A stretch of 64,000 nucleotides of DNA from assembly GCA_041398605.1 (NCBI GenBank), contig JAWKUK010000024.1:55104-119103 (forward strand), in the 5' to 3' direction. A program made the translations under genes and the position numbers. Below the pieces are notes generated by a model. The model did no database searches. It was not told the DNA's origin and saw only the letters and a program-made list of their open reading frames with translations. This DNA is from JAWKUK01 sp041398605. Lineage in GTDB: Bacteria; Planctomycetota; UBA1135; GCA-002686595. This document shows positions 1-7,975 of the stretch, in pieces (within the stretch, counting starts at the first letter, position 1; every line of letters starts with the position of its first letter).

Positions 1-2196
1 ACGCCGCTGCGCGAGCTCGCCCGACGCGCGCGCGCCGACGGCAGCCTCGAGCTCCGCCCACAGGATCCGCGCAGGCGTCGCCAGCGCCGGCGCCAGCTCA
101 GGGTCCTGGGCCAACGTCGCCGCTTCCGCGCGCAGGGGCTCCAGCGCCTCGAGCGAAGGCGAGCCGAGCATCGAGAGCGCCCGCGCGCGCAGCTCGTCGA
201 GCGCGAGCCCCGCGTCCGTCGCGTCGAACGCGCGCGCCGCGGCGAGCCGAGGCAAAGCCGCCGCTGCATCGCCCGACGCCAAAGCGATGCGCCCAGCCAA
301 CGCGTCCGCGTGGTGGCGTTCGCGCGGACCGATCGTCGCTCGGCCTTGGGGCCCGCGCAATGCTGCATTCCCGACGGGGGCGCGCTCGCCAGGCGCCAGG
401 GCGTCGCCGGGAGTGACTGGATCACCGGACACGGCGGCATCGGCCAGCGCCTGCGCTCGCTGCAGCTCGACGCGCCCGTCCGCTTCATTGCCCTGCGCGG
501 TCAGCTCGCGCGCAAGGAGCAGCCGCGCCTCTGCGGCCAGCAGCAGCGCGCGCGCGCTGCCCGTTTGCGCCAACAAGGGCTCGATTCGACCCAACGCTGC
601 GACAGGGTCGCCACGCTCGACGAGCTGCACCGCGAGGTTGAAGTCGCGCTCCAAGAGATCGCTCGCCTCGAGCCCACGGGGGCGCGCCGGCGCAAAGGCA
701 AACGCAAACGCGATCAAGAGCGCTCCCGCAGGCGCCCACGCTGCGCGACGATCCCCTGCGCGCAGCGCGTGCAAGAGAGCGAGCGGCGCGATCGGTGCCA
801 AGGGCAGCGCAAACACGAACAGCGGCAGGCGCATGCGCCCAACAACGACCGTCAACACGAGCGTGCCCAGGTACAGCCCGAGCCAGAGGGCCACCTCGCG
901 CGCGGCGGCGACGTCGACGGCGCTCCCCCACTCTGTCGCGCAATCGCGACGGCCTGCTGCGCCCCAGAAGCGCCGCGGCGCCGCGAGCAAGAGCGCTCCA
1001 GCGAGGCCGAGGGCGCCCCACGGCGCCCACCCGCCCAACGGCAAGTCGAGGACGCTCGCGCGCCCGCGCCCGGCGCGGACCTCGTGGGAGTCCCACGCGA
1101 GCGCATGGTTGTCCGCGACCTCGCCGCGGTGCAGCGCGAGCCGCAGCTTGCGCCAGAAGTTGCCGAGGTGCGCCACAGGCGCTGCTGCGAACGAACGCAG
1201 CGCCGCGGCGAGCCAGTACGTGCTCACCTCACCCGGGTCGAGCGCGCGCCCGAGGCGACGCTCGGCCTCGCGGCGCCAGTCCTCGGCCTCGTGCTCTGGG
1301 ATGCCGCGCACGAAGTCCAGCTCCGTCGCGACACCCCACGGATTGTCGAGGCTGTTGCCGACGTAGAGGTTCGTGCCCGCGCCGCTCGTCGTCGGTGCAA
1401 AGACCCCGCCGACGTACTGGTTGCGCGCAGCGACCGGCAACAGCACGAGGGCCACACCGATGCCCGCCCAAGCCGACTGGCCAAGGCTCGCGCGCAGAGA
1501 CGTCTTCTCCGCGCGTTCAGCGCCGACGCGCTCTGCGGCGCTGCGGCGCCAGCCGAGACACCACTGCGCAAATGGGCGCGCCACGACCACCGGAGCCAAG
1601 AGCAACGCGTTCCCGCGCACAAGCGCCGCGAGGCCAACGAGCGCGCCAACAGCCAGCAGCCGCCCCGCGCTCGGCCGCTCTCGCGCGCGTAGGAGCGCCA
1701 ACACGAGGCCCGACATCAGCGCCAGGAAGAGGCTCGGCTTCAACACCAACGCGGTCGTATGCACGAGCGGTATCGCGCACGCCGCTGCGGCGCCCACCGC
1801 GAGCGCCAAGCGTCCGCCGACGAGCCGCGCGGCGACGAGGGTCGTCCACCAGACAAAGAGCAGGCCGAGCGCGACGTTCCACCAGCGCGCAACGGCCATG
1901 TCCGCGCCGAACAACGCGTACGCTGCGCCGAGCGTGTACGGATAGAGCGGCTCCTGGAAGAAGACCTCGTCGCCGAGCCAATCGCCCGCCGCGAGCTCAC
2001 GCGCCCACCCGTCGTAGGACGCCTCGTCGATCACGGGCATCGAGGCCTGCGGGTGCGCCGCGCCATAGTCGACGACCCAAGCCGCGCGCAGCACCAACGC
2101 CAACAGCAACACGAGCGCGAGCCCGAGGCGCGACGGCCGCGGCGGGTTGGTCTGTGCCGGGCTCCCCTGATCCTCCCTGACGTGCTCGCCCGTCAT
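1..2196 (-). CDS. GT-C membrane glycosyltransferase (ArnT/GT39-like), C-terminus cut by window edge
   Basis: I checked this frame line by line: it has no stop through all 732 codons from the ATG at 2196 to the left edge, so the gene runs out of the window. About the first 505 residues are hydrophobic with many membrane segments. Near residues 55-64 is the acidic motif VIDEASYDGW, followed by FQEPLYPY near residue 80; GT-C enzymes that use polyprenyl-phosphate sugars keep their catalytic acid in this first outer loop. After about residue 515 the protein becomes soluble, Ala/Leu/Arg-rich and TPR-like. The ATG overlaps the stop of the preceding glycosyltransferase (ATGA), so the two are probably translated together. 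Likely role: transfer of a sugar from a lipid carrier on the outer face of the membrane. The acceptor is unknown. Confidence 0.8.
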   Translation of the reverse strand, partial: MTGEHVREDQGSPAQTNPPRPSRLGLALVLLLALVLRAAWVVDYGAAHPQASMPVIDEASYDGWARELAAGDWLGDEVFFQEPLYPYTLGAAYALFGADMAVARWWNVALGLLFVWWTTLVAARLVGGRLALAVGAAAACAIPLVHTTALVLKPSLFLALMSGLVLALLRARERPSAGRLLAVGALVGLAALVRGNALLLAPVVVARPFAQWCLGWRRSAAERVGAERAEKTSLRASLGQSAWAGIGVALVLLPVAARNQYVGGVFAPTTSGAGTNLYVGNSLDNPWGVATELDFVRGIPEHEAEDWRREAERRLGRALDPGEVSTYWLAAALRSFAAAPVAHLGNFWRKLRLALHRGEVADNHALAWDSHEVRAGRGRASVLDLPLGGWAPWGALGLAGALLLAAPRRFWGAAGRRDCATEWGSAVDVAAAREVALWLGLYLGTLVLTVVVGRMRLPLFVFALPLAPIAPLALLHALRAGDRRAAWAPAGALLIAFAFAFAPARPRGLEASDLLERDFNLAVQLVERGDPVAALGRIEPLLAQTGSARALLLAAEARLLLARELTAQGNEADGRVELQRAQALADAAVSGDPVTPGDALAPGERAPVGNAALRGPQGRATIGPRERHHADALAGRIALASGDAAAALPRLAAARAFDATDAGLALDELRARALSMLGSPSLEALEPLRAEAATLAQDPELAPALATPARILWAELEAAVGARASGELAQRR

Positions 2197-3284
2197 CCGC
2201 GCGCGACCTCCCAGCGCGCAGGCATCGGGCCTTCGCGCTCGGCGCGGCGCGCCGCGAGCCACGCGCCGCGCCTCAACGCGACGGGCTTCGACACGAGCGC
2301 GAGCGGCGCGGACAGCGCCAACGCCACCAGCGGCAGGAGGCGCCATGCGTGCCATTGGACGCGCAACCCGCGGCGGCGCGGCGGCGCGCCGGCGAAGTGC
2401 TGGAACCACGCGCGCGCGCGGCGGAGCCGCTGCGCGTCGGACGCAGCGCCGTCGCCCGCGCGGCGCTCGAAGAATTGAGCCGTTGGGATCAGGCGCACAC
2501 GCGGCGGGCGCGCGCGGTCGCGCGCAGCGACCACCAGCTCCAAGTCATCCGCCGCGCGCCCGTCGGGCGGCGCGAGCGCGAGCCCCGCGCGCCACGCGAG
2601 CAACTGGCCGTGCACGGACAACAGCGCGCCCAACATCGACTCACAGCGGCGTGCCAGTGCGAAGAGCCGGTCGTAGAGGCCCATGTCCGAGGGCGCGTCG
2701 CCGCACTCCAACGCCCATGGCGCACACGCGACGTAGCGCTGCGCACCACACGCCATCCCAAGGCGCGGCTCGCGCGCAAATGCCTGCGCGAGGGCCACGA
2801 GCGCGCCGGGCTCGAACGCGACATCCGCGTCGGTCAACACGACGAGGTCGGCGGCGCCTTCGAAGCCGAGGTCACAGAGACGCGCGAGGCCGGCGCGGAT
2901 CGCGCCAGGCTTGCCCGCAGGCGCTGCGCTCCGCACGACGTGCACGTCGAGGCCGCGCTCGCGTAGGACGCCCGCGGCCGCTGAAGCCGCTGCAAACGTA
3001 TCGTCGCTCGAGTGATCGTCGACGATGACAACGGCGTGCGGGCCACGCGCGGCGACGTCCGGCCATGCACAGCGCGCCAGGTCGCGGACCTTGTCCGCGA
3101 TCGCCCGACCTTCATCGCGCGCAGGCACGAGCACGCCGACGCGCATTGCGGGAGGCTGCGCCGGAGCGAGCGCATGGACGGGGCCAATGACGGGCCCAAT
3201 GACGGGCCCATTGACGGGCCCATTGACGGGCCCAGTGACGGGCCCAGTGACGGGCCCAGTGACGGGCCTCGGGCGCGCCCTCAT
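2193..3284 (-). CDS. Family 2 glycosyltransferase with an N-terminal GPV repeat
   Basis: A 363-residue GT-A glycosyltransferase. The start at 3284 is chosen because its ATG overlaps the stop of the radical SAM gene (ATGA); an alternative ATG at 3146 (MRVGVLVPARDEG) would remove the repeat and begin exactly at the catalytic domain. Between the two starts lies a run of seven VxGP tetrapeptides encoded by 12-bp DNA repeats. The catalytic domain shows VPARDEG, the nucleotide-binding VDDHSSDDT, the metal-binding TDADV and a later ADDLELV acidic motif, and ends with one hydrophobic segment (WRLLPLVALALSAPLAL) that probably anchors it. It sits between a radical SAM enzyme and a GT-C transferase, so a lipid-linked sugar or polyprenyl-phosphate sugar product is plausible. 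The exact substrate cannot be read from sequence. Confidence 0.82.
   Translation of the reverse strand: MRARPRPVTGPVTGPVTGPVNGPVNGPVIGPVIGPVHALAPAQPPAMRVGVLVPARDEGRAIADKVRDLARCAWPDVAARGPHAVVIVDDHSSDDTFAAASAAAGVLRERGLDVHVVRSAAPAGKPGAIRAGLARLCDLGFEGAADLVVLTDADVAFEPGALVALAQAFAREPRLGMACGAQRYVACAPWALECGDAPSDMGLYDRLFALARRCESMLGALLSVHGQLLAWRAGLALAPPDGRAADDLELVVAARDRARPPRVRLIPTAQFFERRAGDGAASDAQRLRRARAWFQHFAGAPPRRRGLRVQWHAWRLLPLVALALSAPLALVSKPVALRRGAWLAARRAEREGPMPARWEVARG
3180..3263. repeat. 12-bp tandem repeat, 7 units, coding for VxGP
   Basis: Seven 12-bp units of the form GGGCCCAnTGAC lie end to end. On the minus strand each reads as Val-(Thr/Asn/Ile)-Gly-Pro near the N-terminus of the glycosyltransferase. 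Variants are grouped (three Thr, two Asn, two Ile units), which points to growth by slippage or unequal exchange. Confidence 0.95.
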
Positions 3285-4384
3285 CGCGGCCCCGCCGGCG
3301 CGAGCGCCGCACGCGCGAAGCTCGCCCAATGGCGAGGATGGAACAGCACGTTGTCGCCTTGCGCGCACTCAAAGGTGCAGACACAGCGCTCCCTTACAAT
3401 CCGCGCGCGTAGGTCCTGCGCCGCCGCCTCGCGCCAGAGGCGCGCGAGGTCCCAGTCGAAGTCCGCGAGCTGGCCGAGGCGCTCGGGGCGCACCTCGCAC
3501 GGCGCGACCGTGCCGTCCTCGAACACGACGAGGGAGAGCGCCCCGGCGGTGCACGGCAAGTGCGCGCGCCCGAGGTCGCCGGCCGTGCGCGCGACGTTCG
3601 CGATGTGCCGGTGCAAGAGCTCGTCGCGGCGCCTCAGGACGTTGGCGCCGCGGAACGCAACGCCGCGGACGACGCCCGAGGCCTCGAGCTGTTGCTTGAC
3701 GCGCACGACCTCCTCGTACCGCTCGACGTCGACCCGCAGCAGGTCCCGATCGAGCGCGTCCGAGCGCGCCAGGTTCACCGTCAGCCGATGCGGCCGGAGG
3801 TCACCACAGAGCGCCGCGAGGTGCGCCGCGAGCGTGTCCTCGTTGGCGCGTGTCACCGTCGTGATGAGCCCGACGGAGAGGCGCGGCTCGTCCGCCGCGA
3901 GGGCCAAGAGCGCGCGCGCCCCTGCGACCGCGCCGGCGTGCGCGCCCTGGCGCGCGCGGACCTCGTCGTGGACGTCCGGCGGGCCATCGATCGACACCGA
4001 CACCAGGAGCTCGGTGTCCGGCGCCGCGGCGAGGATCGCGCGCGCGCGCTCGACCGTGCGCGGCTCGAGGCCGTTGGTCGGGATCGCGAGGTGCCGCAGG
4101 CCGCGGCGCCCGAAGCACGCAGCGAGCTCCGCGATGTCTGCGCGCAGGAAGGGCTCGCCCCCGCCGAACGACACCCACATCAGGGGGCCGAAGGCCTCCA
4201 TCGAGGCCGCGAGGCGCTCGACCTCGGCGACGCTCGGCCCCGGGCGCGCCGCAGCGACGCCTGCGTGGTGGAAGCAGTGCCGACAGCGCAGCTGGCAGCG
4301 CCCCGTCACAAAGAGCGTCAAATGCAATGGCCCTGCGCGGCGAACGCCGCGCAGGGCCAAGGAAACGTCGCGGACGAAGCTCAA
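3281..4384 (-). CDS. Radical SAM protein with C-terminal extra cysteines (SPASM-like)
   Basis: A 367-residue radical SAM enzyme. The CxxxCxxC cluster that binds the SAM-cleaving 4Fe-4S centre is C30, C34, C37 (CQLRCRHC), followed by the GGGEPFLR motif typical of the fold. The C-terminal part has further cysteines (PCTAG, APCEVRP, CVCTFECAQ) arranged like a SPASM/twitch auxiliary cluster. The start is TTG at 4384, seven bases after the stop of the secreted FG-GAP gene; there is no better ATG before the core. Its stop overlaps the next glycosyltransferase start. Such enzymes modify peptides, nucleotides or lipids. The glycosyltransferase neighbours point to a role in making or modifying a lipid-linked glycan, but the substrate is unknown. 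Confidence 0.8.
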   Translation of the reverse strand: MSFVRDVSLALRGVRRAGPLHLTLFVTGRCQLRCRHCFHHAGVAAARPGPSVAEVERLAASMEAFGPLMWVSFGGGEPFLRADIAELAACFGRRGLRHLAIPTNGLEPRTVERARAILAAAPDTELLVSVSIDGPPDVHDEVRARQGAHAGAVAGARALLALAADEPRLSVGLITTVTRANEDTLAAHLAALCGDLRPHRLTVNLARSDALDRDLLRVDVERYEEVVRVKQQLEASGVVRGVAFRGANVLRRRDELLHRHIANVARTAGDLGRAHLPCTAGALSLVVFEDGTVAPCEVRPERLGQLADFDWDLARLWREAAAQDLRARIVRERCVCTFECAQGDNVLFHPRHWASFARAALAPAGPR

Positions 4385-4391
4385 GGCCGCG

Positions 4392-6581
4392 TCACTGGAA
4401 CGTGATGGACACCCCGCCCGTGAAGTTCGACGTCGGCATCGGGTTGGCGTCGCGGTACCAGTAGGTGAAGTGCCACGACTCGCCAGCCTGGGCCGCGACC
4501 AGGCCGTTCGGCGTCGGGATCGCGTTCACATCCAGGGCCAGGCTCGTCGCGCCGAGGGCGCCCGAGTTCTGGATCTGGCCGGCGCCGACGTAGCGGCCGA
4601 TCGAGCCGCCGAGGCACAGGTTGCCCTGGCTGCCGCCCGGGTTCGTGACGAAGCCACGGTCGAGGCTCGCGAGGTAGAAGCCGAACGAGTTCAGCGGCAG
4701 CCCATCCGCGTGCAGCGTCGCGCTGTTCAAGAACAGCGACGTGTTCCCGGTCGCGAAGATCTGCGCCGCCGACCCCGTCGAGTTGACGTTCGCAGCGCAG
4801 AACCCGCCGCCGATCGTGCCAGGCAAGAAGGCCTCGAACGAGCGGCTCGCAGAGGTCCCGGTGTTGCCGTACTTGTCCGAGGACTCGGCCCAATATGTGA
4901 TCGTGCCCGCGAGCTCCCCCGGCAACGCACCGCGGAAGACCTGGCCGCCGCTGCTCAACATCGGCACCGACTCGATCGGGCCATTGTCGACGCGGTACTT
5001 CAGGACCGAAGTGTTGAAGTAGGTGATGTAGTACGGAGCGTTGTCGTAGACGTGCACGCGCACGACCGTCGGAGCGGCGCCAGGGGCGCGGTTCGCCGCC
5101 TGCTCGATGCGCGGCAGCAGCGGCGCCGTCGTGTCCGGCACGTCGAACGTGTTCTCGAAGTACACCTGTGGCGCGTTGGCATCGCTCGCCGCGAACAGGT
5201 CGTAGTCGCCGTCGCCGTCGACGTCGCACGCGTCGATGTCGAGGCTGATCGAGCTCGTCTGGGTGATGTTGCCGAAGTCCGAGACGAAGACCGGTGTGTT
5301 GGCCGTCGTCGTTTCGTTGCGGTAGAGGCGGTCCGCCGTCGTGCCCTTGGTGAAGTTCGCGACGATGATGTCGAGGTCACCGTCGCCGTCGTAGTCGAAC
5401 CAATCCGCTTCGTTGTCGTCGTCGCCGGAGCTCGGCAACGTGACCCCCGCGGAGAACGTGCCGTTGCCGTTGTTCGGATAGATCTGGTCGGTGAACGTGA
5501 AGAATTGGACGCGCCAGTTGAGGCCATAGATATCGAGGTCGCCGTCCCCGTCCATGTCCCCCATCTCTTGCTCGTAGTGGCCGTCGCCGGTCGAGTAGCC
5601 CGCCGGGAAGACCATGCTCGTGACGTCGCGGAAGCCGAGCGCGCCGCCGAGGCTGCTGGCCAGGTTCGACCCGTCGAGGCGGTTGGCGAACATGCGCGGC
5701 GGATCGTTCCGGTCGCCGAGCAAGATGTCGAGGTCGAAGTCACCGTCGATGTCGCCTGCGTCGACATCGAGCGTCACCGCGGAGATATCGCAGAACGCGC
5801 CGGACGTGTTGCTCGTGTTGGTTTGCTGGTTGCCCTCGCACCAGATCCCCGCGGTGCCGCTCGGGATCGTGTCGGCGAAGAGCTGGATGCCGGACGGGTT
5901 GAACTCGCTGAAGTGCCCCGCGCCATCGTTGAGGAACAACCGCGAGGGCGTCATGCCGCCGAACTGGTCCCCGTAGCTCGAGTGGATCAGGTCGAGGTCG
6001 CCATCGTTGTCCAGGTCTGCGAAGTCGCAGTCACAGGACCAATCGACGAAGCCGCCGTTTGCCAGCGCGTACTGCGCGCTGATCGAGCTACCGGGCGCGC
6101 CGAGGCCGACCCAGCGCGTCAACGTCTGGTCGACGTAGAACCCCGCCGTCCCGCCCTGCGCGCCGCCTTGGTTGACCCACCAACGGTTGGTGTCCGGCGC
6201 GATCTGCGACGAGTTCGACACGTAGATGTCGGGGTCGCCGTCGTTGTCGAAGTCGACAAATTCGATGTCGCGGCTCTGGTCGTTGATCGCCGGCATACGC
6301 GCGGCGGTCATGTCCTGGAACACGCCGGTCGTGCCGCCTTGCAGCCCGCCCATGTTGATCCAGATCCGGTTCTGGTCGCGGGTCGAGTCCCCGCCGTTGG
6401 CGAAGATCGCGTCGAAGTCGCCGTCGAGGTCGACGTCCGCGAAGTCGACGTTCTCGGTGAGGCCACGGTTGAACGTCCCGGTCGGGATGTCCGCGGTGTT
6501 GCGCACGAGCTGCGCGGAGGCCGGCGCAGCGAGCGCGAGGAGGCTGAGCGCGGAGACCGCGCGGGTGTGAAGTTTCGCCAT
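4392..6581 (-). CDS. Secreted FG-GAP/VCBS repeat protein
   Basis: A 729-residue exported protein. The ATG at 6581 opens a clean signal peptide (MAKLHTRAV..., cleavage after ASA). The body holds at least seven Asp-rich calcium-type loops of the FG-GAP/VCBS class, for example DVDLDGDFD, DFDNDGDPD, DLDNDGDLD, DMDGDGDLD, DYDGDGDLD and DVDGDGDYD, which normally build a beta-propeller. A linker is followed by a beta-rich C-terminal domain of about 135 residues beginning FCAANVNSTG and containing LCLGGSIGR and HFTYWYRD. I recall similar C-terminal domains on many exported planctomycete proteins, possibly as surface-sorting or binding modules, but could not check this. It is first in a tight run with radical SAM and glycosyltransferase genes. 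Confidence 0.85.
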   Translation of the reverse strand: MAKLHTRAVSALSLLALAAPASAQLVRNTADIPTGTFNRGLTENVDFADVDLDGDFDAIFANGGDSTRDQNRIWINMGGLQGGTTGVFQDMTAARMPAINDQSRDIEFVDFDNDGDPDIYVSNSSQIAPDTNRWWVNQGGAQGGTAGFYVDQTLTRWVGLGAPGSSISAQYALANGGFVDWSCDCDFADLDNDGDLDLIHSSYGDQFGGMTPSRLFLNDGAGHFSEFNPSGIQLFADTIPSGTAGIWCEGNQQTNTSNTSGAFCDISAVTLDVDAGDIDGDFDLDILLGDRNDPPRMFANRLDGSNLASSLGGALGFRDVTSMVFPAGYSTGDGHYEQEMGDMDGDGDLDIYGLNWRVQFFTFTDQIYPNNGNGTFSAGVTLPSSGDDDNEADWFDYDGDGDLDIIVANFTKGTTADRLYRNETTTANTPVFVSDFGNITQTSSISLDIDACDVDGDGDYDLFAASDANAPQVYFENTFDVPDTTAPLLPRIEQAANRAPGAAPTVVRVHVYDNAPYYITYFNTSVLKYRVDNGPIESVPMLSSGGQVFRGALPGELAGTITYWAESSDKYGNTGTSASRSFEAFLPGTIGGGFCAANVNSTGSAAQIFATGNTSLFLNSATLHADGLPLNSFGFYLASLDRGFVTNPGGSQGNLCLGGSIGRYVGAGQIQNSGALGATSLALDVNAIPTPNGLVAAQAGESWHFTYWYRDANPMPTSNFTGGVSITFQ

Positions 6582-6772
6582 GGGTGCGTCGTCCGGGCGG
6601 GGCTCGGGGGAGAGTCGGTCCGCTCCAGACCTGAGACTAACCGCTTGAGGTGGCCCGGTGACCGGTCGAGTCCGCGAGAACCCGATGAGAGACGGATTCA
6701 AGCGTCCCGGCGCGAGAGGCCCCTCCACAGGGGCGCGGACAGTGGCCCCTCGAACGCGTGCGTCATGGGCGC

Positions 6773-7855
6773 TCAGACGCGCGCGGAGCGGGCCACGGTC
6801 CGCAGCACCGCCGCGGCCAGGCGCGCCGCCGTGATCGAGGAGTTGTCCGCGTCAGGGCGATAGGAGCAATAGTCCGCCGCGGTCGAGACGACCTTCTCGC
6901 CGAGCCCGTAGAGCTCGATCTCCGCCGCCGACGTCGGCGCGAAGAAGGCGACGATCGGGACCTCCCTCGCCACACCAAGGTGCAGCGCGAGAGAGTCGCT
7001 CGTCACGAGCACCTCGAGCAGCTCCATGAGGGCGCCGAACTCGAGCAGCCCGTTCTCCGTGCCGCCATCGACCGCGCGCAGCCCGCGCGCAGCGAGGCCC
7101 GCCATGATCTCGCGGTTGCGCTCGCCCTCGGCGGGCCCGCCGAGCACCAGGAACACCGGGCGCCAACCGTAGGCCCGCGGGCACTCGTCGTCGAGCACCG
7201 CCGCGAGCTCGAGGACACGCTCGACCGGGAGGCCCTTGCTGGTCCAGCGCCCGCCCGCGCCCGTGTTCAGGCCGATCACCCGCGTCCCGTCGCCGAGCCC
7301 GTGCTGGAGCGCAAACGCCGCGGCATGGGCCCGCGCGGCCTCGGTGAGCGGGAGCTCCGGGCGCCCCTCGGGGACCCCGAGCATCTCGGCATAGAGCGCG
7401 GGGTGCGTGCGCTCGTTCTCGATCTTCAGCCGGTCCGCGGCGGCCTTGCCGTGCCGCGAGAGGAGCCCCATGTCAAACCAAGGCGCGACATCGTCCGTGT
7501 ACGCGCGCGCGCCAGAGGCATCCATGTACGCGCCCGAGAGGCGCGCACCAGGTGAGGCCGCAGCGAGCGTCGACGCGAGGCTGCAGAGCGGCGCCTCGTC
7601 ATCGAGGCTGATGATCCAGTCCCAACGCTGGCCGAGCAGCGCCGCGCCAGCGGCCTCCACGCTCGCAGCGTCCTTGGGGTCGACGGCCACGACGCGCGCC
7701 ACATGACGATGGTGCTCGACGAGCGGCTCTGCGCCGCGCGCGGTCAGCCATACGAGCTCGAGCGGCGCGCCTTGCTGGGCGAGTCCGGGCAGGATGGCGG
7801 TCGTCCGGAGCACATCGCCCAGGGCGCCGGTCTTGATTACGAGCACGCGAGTCAT
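6773..7855 (-). CDS. Family 9 (heptosyltransferase-like) glycosyltransferase
   Basis: A 360-residue GT-B enzyme of the ADP-heptose:LPS heptosyltransferase family. The start is the ATG at 7855 (MTRVLVIKTGALGDVL); an ATG four codons upstream is less likely because the family begins almost directly with this strand. It shows the GALGDVL N-terminal loop, the central LNTGAGGRWTSKGLP sugar-nucleotide site and the VTSDSLALHLGVA motif followed by FAPTS, the usual donor-binding signature. It probably adds a heptose or related sugar to an outer-membrane lipid core at the cytoplasmic face. It is upstream of and on the same strand as the FG-GAP/radical SAM/glycosyltransferase run, 191 bases away, so co-function is plausible but co-transcription uncertain. 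Confidence 0.85.
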   Translation of the reverse strand: MTRVLVIKTGALGDVLRTTAILPGLAQQGAPLELVWLTARGAEPLVEHHRHVARVVAVDPKDAASVEAAGAALLGQRWDWIISLDDEAPLCSLASTLAAASPGARLSGAYMDASGARAYTDDVAPWFDMGLLSRHGKAAADRLKIENERTHPALYAEMLGVPEGRPELPLTEAARAHAAAFALQHGLGDGTRVIGLNTGAGGRWTSKGLPVERVLELAAVLDDECPRAYGWRPVFLVLGGPAEGERNREIMAGLAARGLRAVDGGTENGLLEFGALMELLEVLVTSDSLALHLGVAREVPIVAFFAPTSAAEIELYGLGEKVVSTAADYCSYRPDADNSSITAARLAAAVLRTVARSARV

Positions 7856-7975
7856 CGCAGGAAGCATCGGCGCTAGTGGGTGCCAGACACAAGCGCGACC
7901 TCACGCCGAGTCGGTTTCCAACGGAGGGTTCATCCGCGATCGCCCGTGCAGCGCTGCCGTCGCATGGCACGCGCC

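Noticed and set aside
310..1692. Long plus-strand open frame opposite the first gene
   Set aside because: It is the exact antisense of the GT-C glycosyltransferase codons and encodes only Arg/Ala/Pro-rich sequence with no motif. The high GC content keeps opposite frames open.
3012..6863. Very long (1283-codon) plus-strand frame
   Set aside because: It runs antisense to the radical SAM and FG-GAP genes; its Val/Arg/Asp-rich sequence is what their complement produces.
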